Shown here in pieces: positions 24,842 to 33,081 of a stretch of DNA of 64,000 nt. The stretch is from contig CBDCXJ010000034.1 in the NCBI GenBank assembly GCA_965223695.1, positions 1-64,000 on the forward strand, in the 5' to 3' direction. Below the pieces are notes generated by a model. The model worked only from the letters and a program-made list of their open reading frames with translations. It was not told the DNA's origin and did not search any database. The DNA is from JAUVPB01 sp965223695 (GTDB taxonomy: Bacteria; Actinomycetota; Thermoleophilia; Gaiellales; Gaiellaceae). The position numbers were made by a program, and so were the translations under genes. Position 1 is the first letter of the stretch. The number at the start of each line of letters is the position of its first letter.

Positions 24842-27800
24842 TCAGGCGCGCAGCGCTGCCGTTGCCGCCTCGTCGAGCGCGAGCGTCTCGTCGTCGGCGT
24901 TCCCCGTGATCACGACGCCGTACACGTCACGCGCCGCATCGATCGTCACGTAGCGCTCGAGCACGTCCTCGAAGACGCGACGCGAGTCGCGCTCGGTCGG
25001 CGGCGCGTAGCCACTGCCACCCTGGTCGATCCCGCGGATGCGATCGCCGGCCTCGAGCTCGATCATGAAGAAGTTCCCGAGCACCTCCCGGTCACCGTTC
25101 GCCCGGAAGATGACGTTGCTGCCCGGGATCGTATCGTGGCCGCCGCGCACGCCGCGGGCCGGGTTCTCGATCCCGTTGCAGATGTTGACGAGCGTCACGG
25201 TGCTCTCGCGGGCTCCGTAGATCACCTCGGTAGCGGCGCCGCCGCGCTGGCGCCCTGCGCCGGCCGAGTCGGGGATCAGACGCATCGTCTCGATGAGGAT
25301 CAGCATACGCTGCTCGTCGACCTCGACGCTGTCGCGATAGAGCAGGCCGAGACCGGGCGGAATCAGCACGTAGTTCATCCCGTCGTGGGTGGGCGTGGCC
25401 GGGCCACCGCCGCCCATGATGAAGAGCTGGTTGATGTAGGGCGCCTCGTCCTTGCGGTAGTCCGTGCCCGACACCACTCCGGCGCCAGCCGAGTTGTGGA
25501 TGCCCGACATGGCGAGCCCGAAGCCGTCGCCTAGCTCGGCGAACGCGGCCTCCACCGTGTTGATCACAACGTCGGAGATCCCGGTAGTCGCCGTCGAGCA
25601 GCTGAAGGGGAACTCGGGAATGCCGACGATGCAGCCCTCGCGAAGAAGCACCTTGACGTGGCAAAAGCTCCCCGCGTTGTGCTGAATGTCGGGATCGAGA
25701 CAGCAGAAGACGGCCTGCGCGGCCCCGCTCGTCGCGGTCGCCTCGGTCAGGTTCATCCCGCATGGGAGGTTGTCGATGTTGTCGCGCAGATCGACCGTGA
25801 TCGTGCCGGCGTCGGGGTCGACGTCGATCTCCACCTTCACCGGAACGCCATCGGGCAGGACCGGCATGACCGGATCGTGCTTCCCATAGGCCGTGATCGT
25901 CTTCTTCGGCATCCGCTTGATCGAGGCCTCGACGCGTCTGGAGGTGTAGTCCATCCACTCCTTGAAGAAGCGCCGGACTGTCCGCTTGCCGTACTTGGCG
26001 ACGAAGGCCTTAAGCCCGCGCTCGCCCACCCGAGCCGCCCCGATCGCCGAGAGGAAGTCGCCGTACCACTGCTCCGGGACCCGAATCCGGCGCCGGCACA
26101 TGCGGATGATGTCGTCGACGTTCTCGTAGTTCTCCTGCACCCTGACGCAGGGGAACATCAGCGAGCCCTCCTCGTAGACGTCCCGGGCATTGGCCATGTA
26201 CGTCGTCGGGATACTGTTGCCCGAATCGGCCTGGTGGGACTTCACCGTGACGGTGAAGAAGTGCTCTCCCTCGTAGAAGACCGGCACGAGTGTGGCGTGA
26301 TCAGCAGCGTGCGAGTTGCCCACGTAGGGATCGTTGTCGATGAACGCGTCGCCCTCTTTGAAGTCGGGCTGGAGCTCTTTCATCGACTTGCACTGCCGGC
26401 TGGTGCCGAAGATATGCATCGGGAGCCCGGCCGCCAGCGCGAGCAGCTCGTCGTCGGAGGTGTTGATCCCGCAGGAGAAATCGCGTGACATGCCGATCAT
26501 CGCGGAGCGGGCGGTGAGCACCACGGTCTCGGTCATCTCGCGCAGGATCGCGTCGAGGCGGTTCGCCATGACCGCGAGCTGTACCGCGTCGATCTCGGCG
26601 TCGGAGTCACGGCCCTCCACCTCGGCCTCGGCGCCCGCATCCACAGCCGGGTCGACGTCGAGCAGGTAGTTGTCGGTCGGCGTGACCCGACAACTCGAGC
26701 CGGCGTAGACGACGACGGTCGTGGTCGGCTCCTCGATGATCGCAGGGCCCTCGATCACGTCGCCGGGCTTCAGCTCGGAGCCCTCGTACACGCGCGTCTC
26801 GGTTGCGCCGCTGCCCTCGAAGTAGGCCCTGGTCGTTCTGCTCGGGACAGGCGCGCCCCCGGAGGCCGCCTCCACCACCGGCTCGACCGGTTTCGGCAGC
26901 GTGGCGGTCAGACGCCCCTTCCAGTTGAGGCACTCGATCGGGCCTTCCGGGTCGTTGACGGCATAGAGACGCTCGTGCACAGAGTCGAAGCTTTGCTTGA
27001 GCTCTGCGACGTCACCGCCGGAAGCGAACTGCTCGATTGCAAGCGGGACCTCCATCTCCCACTGCTGGTTGACGTATCGAGCCTCGACGAACCAGCTCCG
27101 CTCGAACTCGCCGATTCCGCGTTTTTGCAGGCGTTCCTCGAAGCTGTCGATCTCGCTCGCGATCTCTCCGAGCGTTCCGTTGACGCCGTCGGTGTCGAAG
27201 TGCTGGGTGTGTGCGTACTGGCTGCCCGTGAACTCGGCGACGATGTCCGAGAACTGCGCACCACAGGCGCTCAACGCCCCGGCCGTCCGCGGTACCAGCA
27301 CCCGCTCGCAGCCCAGGGCGCGCGCGATCGGGACGATGTTGAGGCCGGCCGCTCCGCCGCCGGCGACGAGCACGCTCTCGGCCGGGTTGGCGCCGTCCTT
27401 GACGGTGATCTGCTCGATCGCCTTGATCATCTCCTCGCTCGAGAGCGTGAGAATCGCGCTGGCGGCCTCCTCGGGCGTCAGCTCGAACTCCGAGCCGAGT
27501 CGCGAGACCACCTCCCTGGCGGCATCTACGTCGAGCTCCATTCGCCCGCCGAGAAAGTGACCCGGGTCGATGTAGCCGAGCACGACCGCCGCGTCGGTCA
27601 CCGTCGGCTCCTCCCCACCCTGCCCGTAGCAGGCCGGACCCGGATCGGCGCCCGCACTCTGGGGGCCGACGCGCAATAGCCCGCCGTCGTCGATCCACGC
27701 AATCGAGCCACCTCCCGCGCCAATCGAGCGGACGTCGACCGTCGGCACACCCAGGTTGTGACCAACGAACTCCTCGATCAACCACGTCTCGCGCGTGTAC

Positions 27801-28720
27801 TTGATCAACCCGTCACGAATCAGGCTCACGTCGAACGTCGTACCACCGGTGTCGACAACAATCGCGTCGCCTCCGAGCTCGTTCGACTCCGCGTAAGCCA
27901 GACCGGCGAGCGGCGCCATCGCCGGCCCCGACTTGACCATGTTGATCGGCCGCTCGATAACGTCATCGGCGTACATGACGCCGCCACCCGACGTGCTGAT
28001 CAGGAGCTCACCGTCGAAACCCGCGTTCGTGAGATCTTCCTGAAAGAAGCGCAGGTGCTCTTGCATGAGCGGCTTGAGCGAGGCGTCGATCGCCGTCGAC
28101 GAGGCCCGCAGGTACTCGCGCACGACCGGGTTGAGCTGATGCGAGAGCGTGTAGGGGACGCCTGGCAAGACTTCCTCGATCAGCTCGCCCACGCGCCGCT
28201 CGTGCTCGTGATTGGCGATCGACCACAGCAGACACACCGCAATGGCCTCGACGTTGCGCCCGACCAGCCTGGCAAGCACCTCGCACGCGGCGGCCTCGTC
28301 GAGCTCTTTCTCGACGCCACCCTCGGCGTTGATCCGCTCGGGAATCTCGTACGTCAGGTTGCGCGGCACGTAGGGCGCCGGGAAGTCGCGCGAGAGCTCG
28401 AACGGATTGTGCTTTCCACCCTGGCGATAGACGAGGATGTCCGGGAAGCCCTCGGTGACCAGCAGCGCCGTCCTCCCCACCTTCCCCTCGACGATCGCGT
28501 TCGTCGCGCGGGTCGTCCCGTAGACCACGACGTCGGTCTGCGCGAGCAGCTCGGCAGGATCCTCGCCCAGCTCGGCCGCGAGGGTGGTGAAGCCGGCGTC
28601 GAAGCCGTTGAACGGACGCTCGCGATCTGTAAGCCCCTTGCCGACGGCAAGCGAGCCCGAAGCGTCAGAGATCACCACGTCGGTGAACGTGCCGCCCACG
28701 TCTATGGCGATGCGTCGCAT
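24842..28720 (-). CDS. fused hydantoinase/oxoprolinase HyuA-HyuB protein, copy 2
   Basis: This 1292-residue protein is a very close paralogue of the next gene downstream along its whole length, with the same fusion order. It has HyuA (RIAIDVGGTFTDVVISDA at the start, IVVDTGGTTFDVSLIRDG near 290) and HyuB (from about EIDAVQLAVMANRLDAI). A small insertion (VPVKVEIDVDPDAGTITVD region) distinguishes the HyuB half. Start ATG 28720 has a good GGAGG ribosome-binding site 6 nt upstream. It follows a separate HyuB gene by 40 nt. Both copies keep open frames and active-site-like motifs, so they probably have diverged substrates. Confidence 0.85.
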   Translation of the reverse strand: MRRIAIDVGGTFTDVVISDASGSLAVGKGLTDRERPFNGFDAGFTTLAAELGEDPAELLAQTDVVVYGTTRATNAIVEGKVGRTALLVTEGFPDILVYRQGGKHNPFELSRDFPAPYVPRNLTYEIPERINAEGGVEKELDEAAACEVLARLVGRNVEAIAVCLLWSIANHEHERRVGELIEEVLPGVPYTLSHQLNPVVREYLRASSTAIDASLKPLMQEHLRFFQEDLTNAGFDGELLISTSGGGVMYADDVIERPINMVKSGPAMAPLAGLAYAESNELGGDAIVVDTGGTTFDVSLIRDGLIKYTRETWLIEEFVGHNLGVPTVDVRSIGAGGGSIAWIDDGGLLRVGPQSAGADPGPACYGQGGEEPTVTDAAVVLGYIDPGHFLGGRMELDVDAAREVVSRLGSEFELTPEEAASAILTLSSEEMIKAIEQITVKDGANPAESVLVAGGGAAGLNIVPIARALGCERVLVPRTAGALSACGAQFSDIVAEFTGSQYAHTQHFDTDGVNGTLGEIASEIDSFEERLQKRGIGEFERSWFVEARYVNQQWEMEVPLAIEQFASGGDVAELKQSFDSVHERLYAVNDPEGPIECLNWKGRLTATLPKPVEPVVEAASGGAPVPSRTTRAYFEGSGATETRVYEGSELKPGDVIEGPAIIEEPTTTVVVYAGSSCRVTPTDNYLLDVDPAVDAGAEAEVEGRDSDAEIDAVQLAVMANRLDAILREMTETVVLTARSAMIGMSRDFSCGINTSDDELLALAAGLPMHIFGTSRQCKSMKELQPDFKEGDAFIDNDPYVGNSHAADHATLVPVFYEGEHFFTVTVKSHQADSGNSIPTTYMANARDVYEEGSLMFPCVRVQENYENVDDIIRMCRRRIRVPEQWYGDFLSAIGAARVGERGLKAFVAKYGKRTVRRFFKEWMDYTSRRVEASIKRMPKKTITAYGKHDPVMPVLPDGVPVKVEIDVDPDAGTITVDLRDNIDNLPCGMNLTEATATSGAAQAVFCCLDPDIQHNAGSFCHVKVLLREGCIVGIPEFPFSCSTATTGISDVVINTVEAAFAELGDGFGLAMSGIHNSAGAGVVSGTDYRKDEAPYINQLFIMGGGGPATPTHDGMNYVLIPPGLGLLYRDSVEVDEQRMLILIETMRLIPDSAGAGRQRGGAATEVIYGARESTVTLVNICNGIENPARGVRGGHDTIPGSNVIFRANGDREVLGNFFMIELEAGDRIRGIDQGGSGYAPPTERDSRRVFEDVLERYVTIDAARDVYGVVITGNADDETLALDEAATAALRA

Positions 28721-28760
28721 TCAGTCCTCCACTCCGCGGTTCGTTCGTGTCGTCGGATGG

Positions 28761-30626
28761 TTAGCGATCCAGCCGCGCCTGAGCGCCGACACGGCGCTCT
28801 CCGGCTCCCGTACTTCCCTCACCCGCAGCGATCTCGTCGGCAAGCAATGGGACGTCGGCCCACTCGTTCCCGAACATCTCGGTTCGGAGCTCGCGCGTCG
28901 CAGCGTCGTCGACGCGGTAGTCGAGCGCCTCGGGATCGACGGCCTCGACCACGACGCCGTAGTTCTCGCGCACGAACTCGAGCGACGTGAACTCGTTCTC
29001 GACGTCCTCGATGATCCGCTCGAGTACGCGCTTCTCGGGCGGTCCGTAGCCGCCGCCGCCCGTCGAGAGGTACTCGATGCGGTCGTGCTTGTCGAGCGGG
29101 CGGTTCGAGAAGAACATGCCCATCGAGTCGGTGCCGCCACCCGACTTGTGTCGGTAGATGCGCTGCGGTGGCGCGTTCTTGCCGCCAAACAGACCCCACG
29201 GGGTGAAGCGCTCGCGGTCGCCGATCGCCGAGAGGACGACGTCGCCGAGATCGCACTCGAGCAGGCGCGAAGAGCCGAAGCCGCCGCGGTACTGCCCGGC
29301 ACCACACGAGTCCTCGTGGAACGAGTAGCGATGCCAGCTCACGGGCGCGCGCCGCTCGCGAATCTCGACCGCGACGTTCATCGTCGAGCCGCTGAAGAAG
29401 CTCATGATCCCGTTCAGCCCGTCCTTGGTTGCACGCGCGCCGATGCCACCCTCTGTCCAGACGTAGGCGACGTACTCCTCGCCGGTGTCCGGATAGCGCC
29501 CCCCGAAGGCGATGTTGATGATGTTGTAGTGGCCGGCGATCGTGCGCTCGGGCGCGGCCAGTGACCAGGCGCCGAAGATGCAGCCGATGATCCGCTCGAA
29601 GGCCGTCGCCGCCATGCCGCCGACCGGCGAAGGCGGGCTGCAGTTGACGATCGAGTTCTCGGGCGCGATCACTTCCATCGATCGCAACAGGCCGTCGTTC
29701 ATGACGACGTGCGGGAACAGGGCCTTCGTCGTCACGAACAGGCAGTCGACGAGCCCCGGGTAGGTGCAGTTGATCGCGCCCTGGACCGCGGGCCCCGAGC
29801 CGGTCAGGTCGTAGGTGATCTGGTCACCCTTGATCCGCATCGTCAGGTGCACGTACTGGGGCTCGCCCGATTTGAGGTCCTGGTCGACCCAGTCCTCCCA
29901 CTCGTACTCGCCGTCGGGGATCTTCTCGATCTCGGACCGGAAGAGGCGCTCGGAGTAATCCTGCGATTGCTTCATGGCCGCATGGACGGTCTCGAGCCCG
30001 TACTTCTCGACGAGCTCGCGCAGACGCGTCTCGCCTGCGCGACAAGCCGCGATCTGCGCGTTCAGGTCGCCGCGACGCTCGTGCGCGACCCGCATGTTCG
30101 AGAGCATCAGATCGACGACGTCGCGATTGAGCTCGCCGTCGCGATAGATCAGGACGGGCGGGATCCTGAGGCCCTCCTGGTAGATCTCGGACGCCTCGAT
30201 GTAGAACGAGCCGGGGACCATCCCACCGACGTCCGACCAGTGGCCGGTCGTCGCGACGTAGCCGATGATCTCCTCGCCCAGGAAGATCGGCTTGACGAGC
30301 CGCACGTCCTGCAGATGCGTTCCCCCCATGTAGGGGTCGTTCATCACGTAGACGTCGCCCGGCCGCATTCGGTCGACCCCGTAGTGCTCGCGCACCGCGG
30401 CCACGGTAAACGGCGCGGTTCCCGCGTGTGAGGGAAGGTCGTTCTCGCCCTGCGAGACGAGCTGACCGTCGGCGTCATACAGCGTTGCCGAGAAGTCCCT
30501 GCCCTCGGAGATGATCAGCGAGTACGCCGACATCTCGACCGCGAGCGCCATCTCGTTACAGACCGAGACGAAAGCGTTTTTCAGCACCTCGAAGGTGACC
30601 GCATCGAGCTCAGCCGCGGTGGGCAT
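28761..30626 (-). CDS. hydantoinase B subunit (HyuB family)
   Basis: This 621-residue stand-alone HyuB protein carries DAVTFEVLKNAFVSVCNEMA at the start, GDVYVMNDPYMGGTHLQDV near 120 and FFSGSTMNVAVEIRE in the second half. It is only distantly similar to the HyuB halves of the two fusions, so it is a separate subfamily, closer to acetone-carboxylase/N-methylhydantoinase B types. It needs a HyuA partner: the nearest free HyuA is at 33.1-35.2 kb, or it may pair with the HyuA part of a fusion. It is the first gene of the 14-kb operon, with a TATACT box 10-15 nt upstream. Confidence 0.8.
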   Translation of the reverse strand: MPTAAELDAVTFEVLKNAFVSVCNEMALAVEMSAYSLIISEGRDFSATLYDADGQLVSQGENDLPSHAGTAPFTVAAVREHYGVDRMRPGDVYVMNDPYMGGTHLQDVRLVKPIFLGEEIIGYVATTGHWSDVGGMVPGSFYIEASEIYQEGLRIPPVLIYRDGELNRDVVDLMLSNMRVAHERRGDLNAQIAACRAGETRLRELVEKYGLETVHAAMKQSQDYSERLFRSEIEKIPDGEYEWEDWVDQDLKSGEPQYVHLTMRIKGDQITYDLTGSGPAVQGAINCTYPGLVDCLFVTTKALFPHVVMNDGLLRSMEVIAPENSIVNCSPPSPVGGMAATAFERIIGCIFGAWSLAAPERTIAGHYNIINIAFGGRYPDTGEEYVAYVWTEGGIGARATKDGLNGIMSFFSGSTMNVAVEIRERRAPVSWHRYSFHEDSCGAGQYRGGFGSSRLLECDLGDVVLSAIGDRERFTPWGLFGGKNAPPQRIYRHKSGGGTDSMGMFFSNRPLDKHDRIEYLSTGGGGYGPPEKRVLERIIEDVENEFTSLEFVRENYGVVVEAVDPEALDYRVDDAATRELRTEMFGNEWADVPLLADEIAAGEGSTGAGERRVGAQARLDR

Positions 30627-30635
30627 AAGGGCGGG

Positions 30636-30643
30636 AGTATAGT
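30636..30643. promoter_or_regulatory. overlapping divergent -10 boxes (TATACT / TATAGT)
   Basis: The octamer AGTATAGT holds a plus-strand TATAGT (30638-30643), exactly -12 to -7 from the thiolase ATG 30650, and a minus-strand TATACT (30641-30636), placed for a start 2-4 nt before the HyuB ATG 30626. The two boxes share four bases, so the two promoters can hardly be occupied together. The whole intergenic gap is 23 bp. Confidence 0.5.
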
Positions 30644-30649
30644 CGGGGC

Positions 30650-31816
30650 ATGACTGATCTCTACATCACCGGAGTGGCCGCGACACCCTGCGGCAAGTAC
30701 CTCGAGAAGAGCCCGAAAGAGATCGCCGCGGAAGCCGCAAACGGCGCTCTCGCCGACGCAGGAATCAGCGCTGAGGACGTCGACGCGGTCGTAGTCGGCA
30801 ACGCCGTCGCGGGCCTGATCGGCGGCCAGGAGTCAATACGCGGACAGGCGTTCCTTCAGACGACCGAACTGATGGGGAAGCCGGTCTTCAACGTCGAGAA
30901 CGCGTGCGCCTCCGGGTCGAGTGCGTTCCACCTCGCCGGCCAGGGCGTCAAGGCCGGTACCTACGAGACCGTGCTGGCGATTGGCGTCGAGAAGATGACG
31001 CACGAGGACAAGGCGCGCTCATTCGCCGCGCTCGAGGGCGCGCTCGACGTCGAGGAGTATCCGCTGGACGACGACAGCCGAAAGAGCTCCGTGTTCATGG
31101 ACATCTACGCCAACAAGGCGAAGAAGTACATGGAGAAGTACGGCGCCACGCAAGAGGATCTCGCGCGTGTCGTCTCGAAGAACCGCGACCACGCGGCGCT
31201 CAACCCAGTGGCGCAGTACCGCGACACGATGACGGTCGAAGAGGTGCTCGCCGCCCGACCGATCGTCGACCCGCTCACCCTGCCCATGTGCTCACCTATC
31301 GGTGATGGCGCGGCGGCGATCGTCGTGACGACCGAGGAGCGGGCGAAGGGGCGCGATGGCGCTATTCGCGTCGCCGCGACCGCCGGCGCCTCGGGCAAGC
31401 CGGGGTCCGGATCACCGGCCGTGAGACGGGCCGCGGAGGCCGCCTACGAGCAAGCGGGCGTTGGTCCGGCCGACATGGGCGTCGCCGAGGTCCACGACGC
31501 GGCCTGCAGCGCCGAGCTGGAAGAGATGGAGAACCTCGGGCTCGCCGCGGAGGGCGAGGCCTACGGCATGGCCGCCAGCGGGCAGACCTCGCTGGGGGGC
31601 CGGATCCCGGTCAATGTCTCGGGCGGGCTGATCTCGCGCGGGCACCCCGTGGGCGCGACGGGCGCGCTGCAGATCTTCGAGCTCGTGACGCAGCTGCGCG
31701 GACAGGCGGGCGGGCGCCAGGTCGACCCGGCACCGAAGTTCGGCATCTCCCAGAACGGCGGCGGCTTCATCGGCGATGACGTCGCGGCCGCCATGGTCAC
31801 GATCCTGGCCGCGTAG
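30650..31816 (+). CDS. thiolase-family protein (SCPx/lipid-transfer type)
   Basis: This 388-residue thiolase-fold protein has the nucleophilic cysteine in NACASGSSAF (Cys86) and the His loop RGHPVGATGALQIFEL. The C-terminal motif that carries the second catalytic Cys in degradative thiolases reads SQNGGGFIGDD and has no Cys. This is typical of the SCP2-thiolase-like/lipid-transfer clade, some of which do non-classical C-C bond chemistry. It is probably leaderless. It is followed 20 nt later by a crotonase, forming a short beta-oxidation-like operon divergent from the hydantoinase operon. Confidence 0.8.
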   Translation: MTDLYITGVAATPCGKYLEKSPKEIAAEAANGALADAGISAEDVDAVVVGNAVAGLIGGQESIRGQAFLQTTELMGKPVFNVENACASGSSAFHLAGQGVKAGTYETVLAIGVEKMTHEDKARSFAALEGALDVEEYPLDDDSRKSSVFMDIYANKAKKYMEKYGATQEDLARVVSKNRDHAALNPVAQYRDTMTVEEVLAARPIVDPLTLPMCSPIGDGAAAIVVTTEERAKGRDGAIRVAATAGASGKPGSGSPAVRRAAEAAYEQAGVGPADMGVAEVHDAACSAELEEMENLGLAAEGEAYGMAASGQTSLGGRIPVNVSGGLISRGHPVGATGALQIFELVTQLRGQAGGRQVDPAPKFGISQNGGGFIGDDVAAAMVTILAA

Positions 31817-31836
31817 CGGCGCGACACCCGGCCAAC

Positions 31837-32631
31837 GTGACCGACGCGGTCGTCCTCGAGAAGCGCGGGCCGCTCGCGCTGATCACGCTCAACCGTCCGA
31901 AGGCGATGAACGCCCTCGACTTCGAGGCCAACGACGCCCTGGTCGAGACCTGGGAGGAGTACAGGGACGACGACGATCTCCGCGTCGCCGTGATCACCGG
32001 CGCAGGCGAGCAGGCCTTCTGCTCGGGCGCCGACCTGAAGGCCTACACGCCGCTGCTGGGCGAGATGACCCCCTACCAGCTGCGTGCTCTCTCCGGGCAG
32101 CGCGGGTTCGGCGGAATCACTCGCAGCTTCGAGCTCTACAAGCCGGTCATCGCAGCGATCAACGGCTACGCGATCTCGGGTGGGCTCGAGCTCGCCCTCG
32201 CCTGCGACATCCGCATCTGCTCGCCGAACGCCGAGTTCGGCTCGCAGGAGGTCCGCTGGGGATTCCACCACTGTGACGGTGGGAACATCCGCCTGCCGCT
32301 GATCGTTGGACTCGGTAACGCCTTGCGAATGACCCTTACAGGAGAGCGAATCGACGCCACCGAAGCCCACCGGATCGGCCTAGTCAGCGACGTCGTCGAG
32401 AGCGACGCGCTGCTGAGCGAAGCCGAGCGACTCGCGGCCCGAATCGCCGCGAACAGCCCGCTGGGCGTGCGCTCGGCGAAAGAGACGACGCTGCGCGGGA
32501 TCGGGCGAACGCTCGAGGACGCGATCCACCTCGAGCACATGTTCTTCGCCTCGCTCGCCAAGACCGAGGACTACGTCGAGGGTCCGAGGGCGTTCGCAGA
32601 GAAGCGCGAGCCCGACTTCAAGGGCCGCTAG
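31837..32631 (+). CDS. enoyl-CoA hydratase/isomerase (crotonase family)
   Basis: This 264-residue crotonase starts with GTG 31837. The oxyanion-hole motifs are FCSGADLKAY (about 65-74) and INGYAISGGLELALACD (about 108-124). Both acidic positions of enoyl-CoA hydratases are kept, in GGLELA and in GSQEVRWG. It should add water to, or isomerise, an enoyl-CoA. It lies between the thiolase-like gene and msrB, and probably processes the CoA ester made by the pathway's acyl-CoA ligase. Confidence 0.85.
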   Translation: MTDAVVLEKRGPLALITLNRPKAMNALDFEANDALVETWEEYRDDDDLRVAVITGAGEQAFCSGADLKAYTPLLGEMTPYQLRALSGQRGFGGITRSFELYKPVIAAINGYAISGGLELALACDIRICSPNAEFGSQEVRWGFHHCDGGNIRLPLIVGLGNALRMTLTGERIDATEAHRIGLVSDVVESDALLSEAERLAARIAANSPLGVRSAKETTLRGIGRTLEDAIHLEHMFFASLAKTEDYVEGPRAFAEKREPDFKGR

Positions 32632-32646
32632 AAACAAGGAGGCCTG

Positions 32647-33060
32647 ATGACTGACGACAACCGACCCACTGACAACGAGTGGCGAGAGCGCCTCACCACC
32701 GAGCAGTACAAGATCCTGCGCCAGAAGGGCACCGAGCGCGCGTTCACCGGCGAGTACGACAAATGCTACGAGCCGGGCATGTACAAGTGCGCCGGTTGTG
32801 GCGCTGAGCTGTTCGCAAGCGACGCGAAGTTCGACTCGGGCTCCGGCTGGCCAAGCTTCCACTCGCCGTCCGACGAGGCCGCGGTCGACACGGAGTCGGA
32901 CAACAGCCACGGAATGGTGCGCACCGAGGTGCTCTGCTCCTCGTGCGAGGGGCACCTGGGACACGTTTTCCCGGACGGTCCCACGCCGACCGGTGACCGC
33001 TACTGCATCAACTCGGCCGCGCTCGAGTTCGTCGCAGCCGAGTCAGAAGACGACACCTAG
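32647..33060 (+). CDS. msrB: peptide-methionine (R)-S-oxide reductase MsrB
   Basis: This 137-residue MsrB repairs methionine-R-sulfoxide in the cytoplasm. Zinc-binding cysteine pairs are present (KCAGCGAEL and CSSCEGHLGH), the substrate pocket FDSGSGWPSFHSP is intact, and the catalytic cysteine is in GDRYCINSAALEF. The length is normal. A strong AAGGAGG precedes ATG 32647. It is 15 nt after the crotonase, perhaps in the same transcript, although it is a housekeeping function. A long hairpin follows the stop. Confidence 0.95.
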   Translation: MTDDNRPTDNEWRERLTTEQYKILRQKGTERAFTGEYDKCYEPGMYKCAGCGAELFASDAKFDSGSGWPSFHSPSDEAAVDTESDNSHGMVRTEVLCSSCEGHLGHVFPDGPTPTGDRYCINSAALEFVAAESEDDT

Positions 33061-33081
33061 ACCGCTGAGCGGTCTAGGTGT
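33053..33081 (+). terminator. terminator hairpin after msrB
   Basis: A 12-bp perfect stem, 33053-33064 with 33070-33081 (ACACCTAGACCG and its complement), has a 5-nt loop and is followed by TTGGG. It includes the msrB stop codon and overlaps the end of the convergent HyuA gene. Confidence 0.7.
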
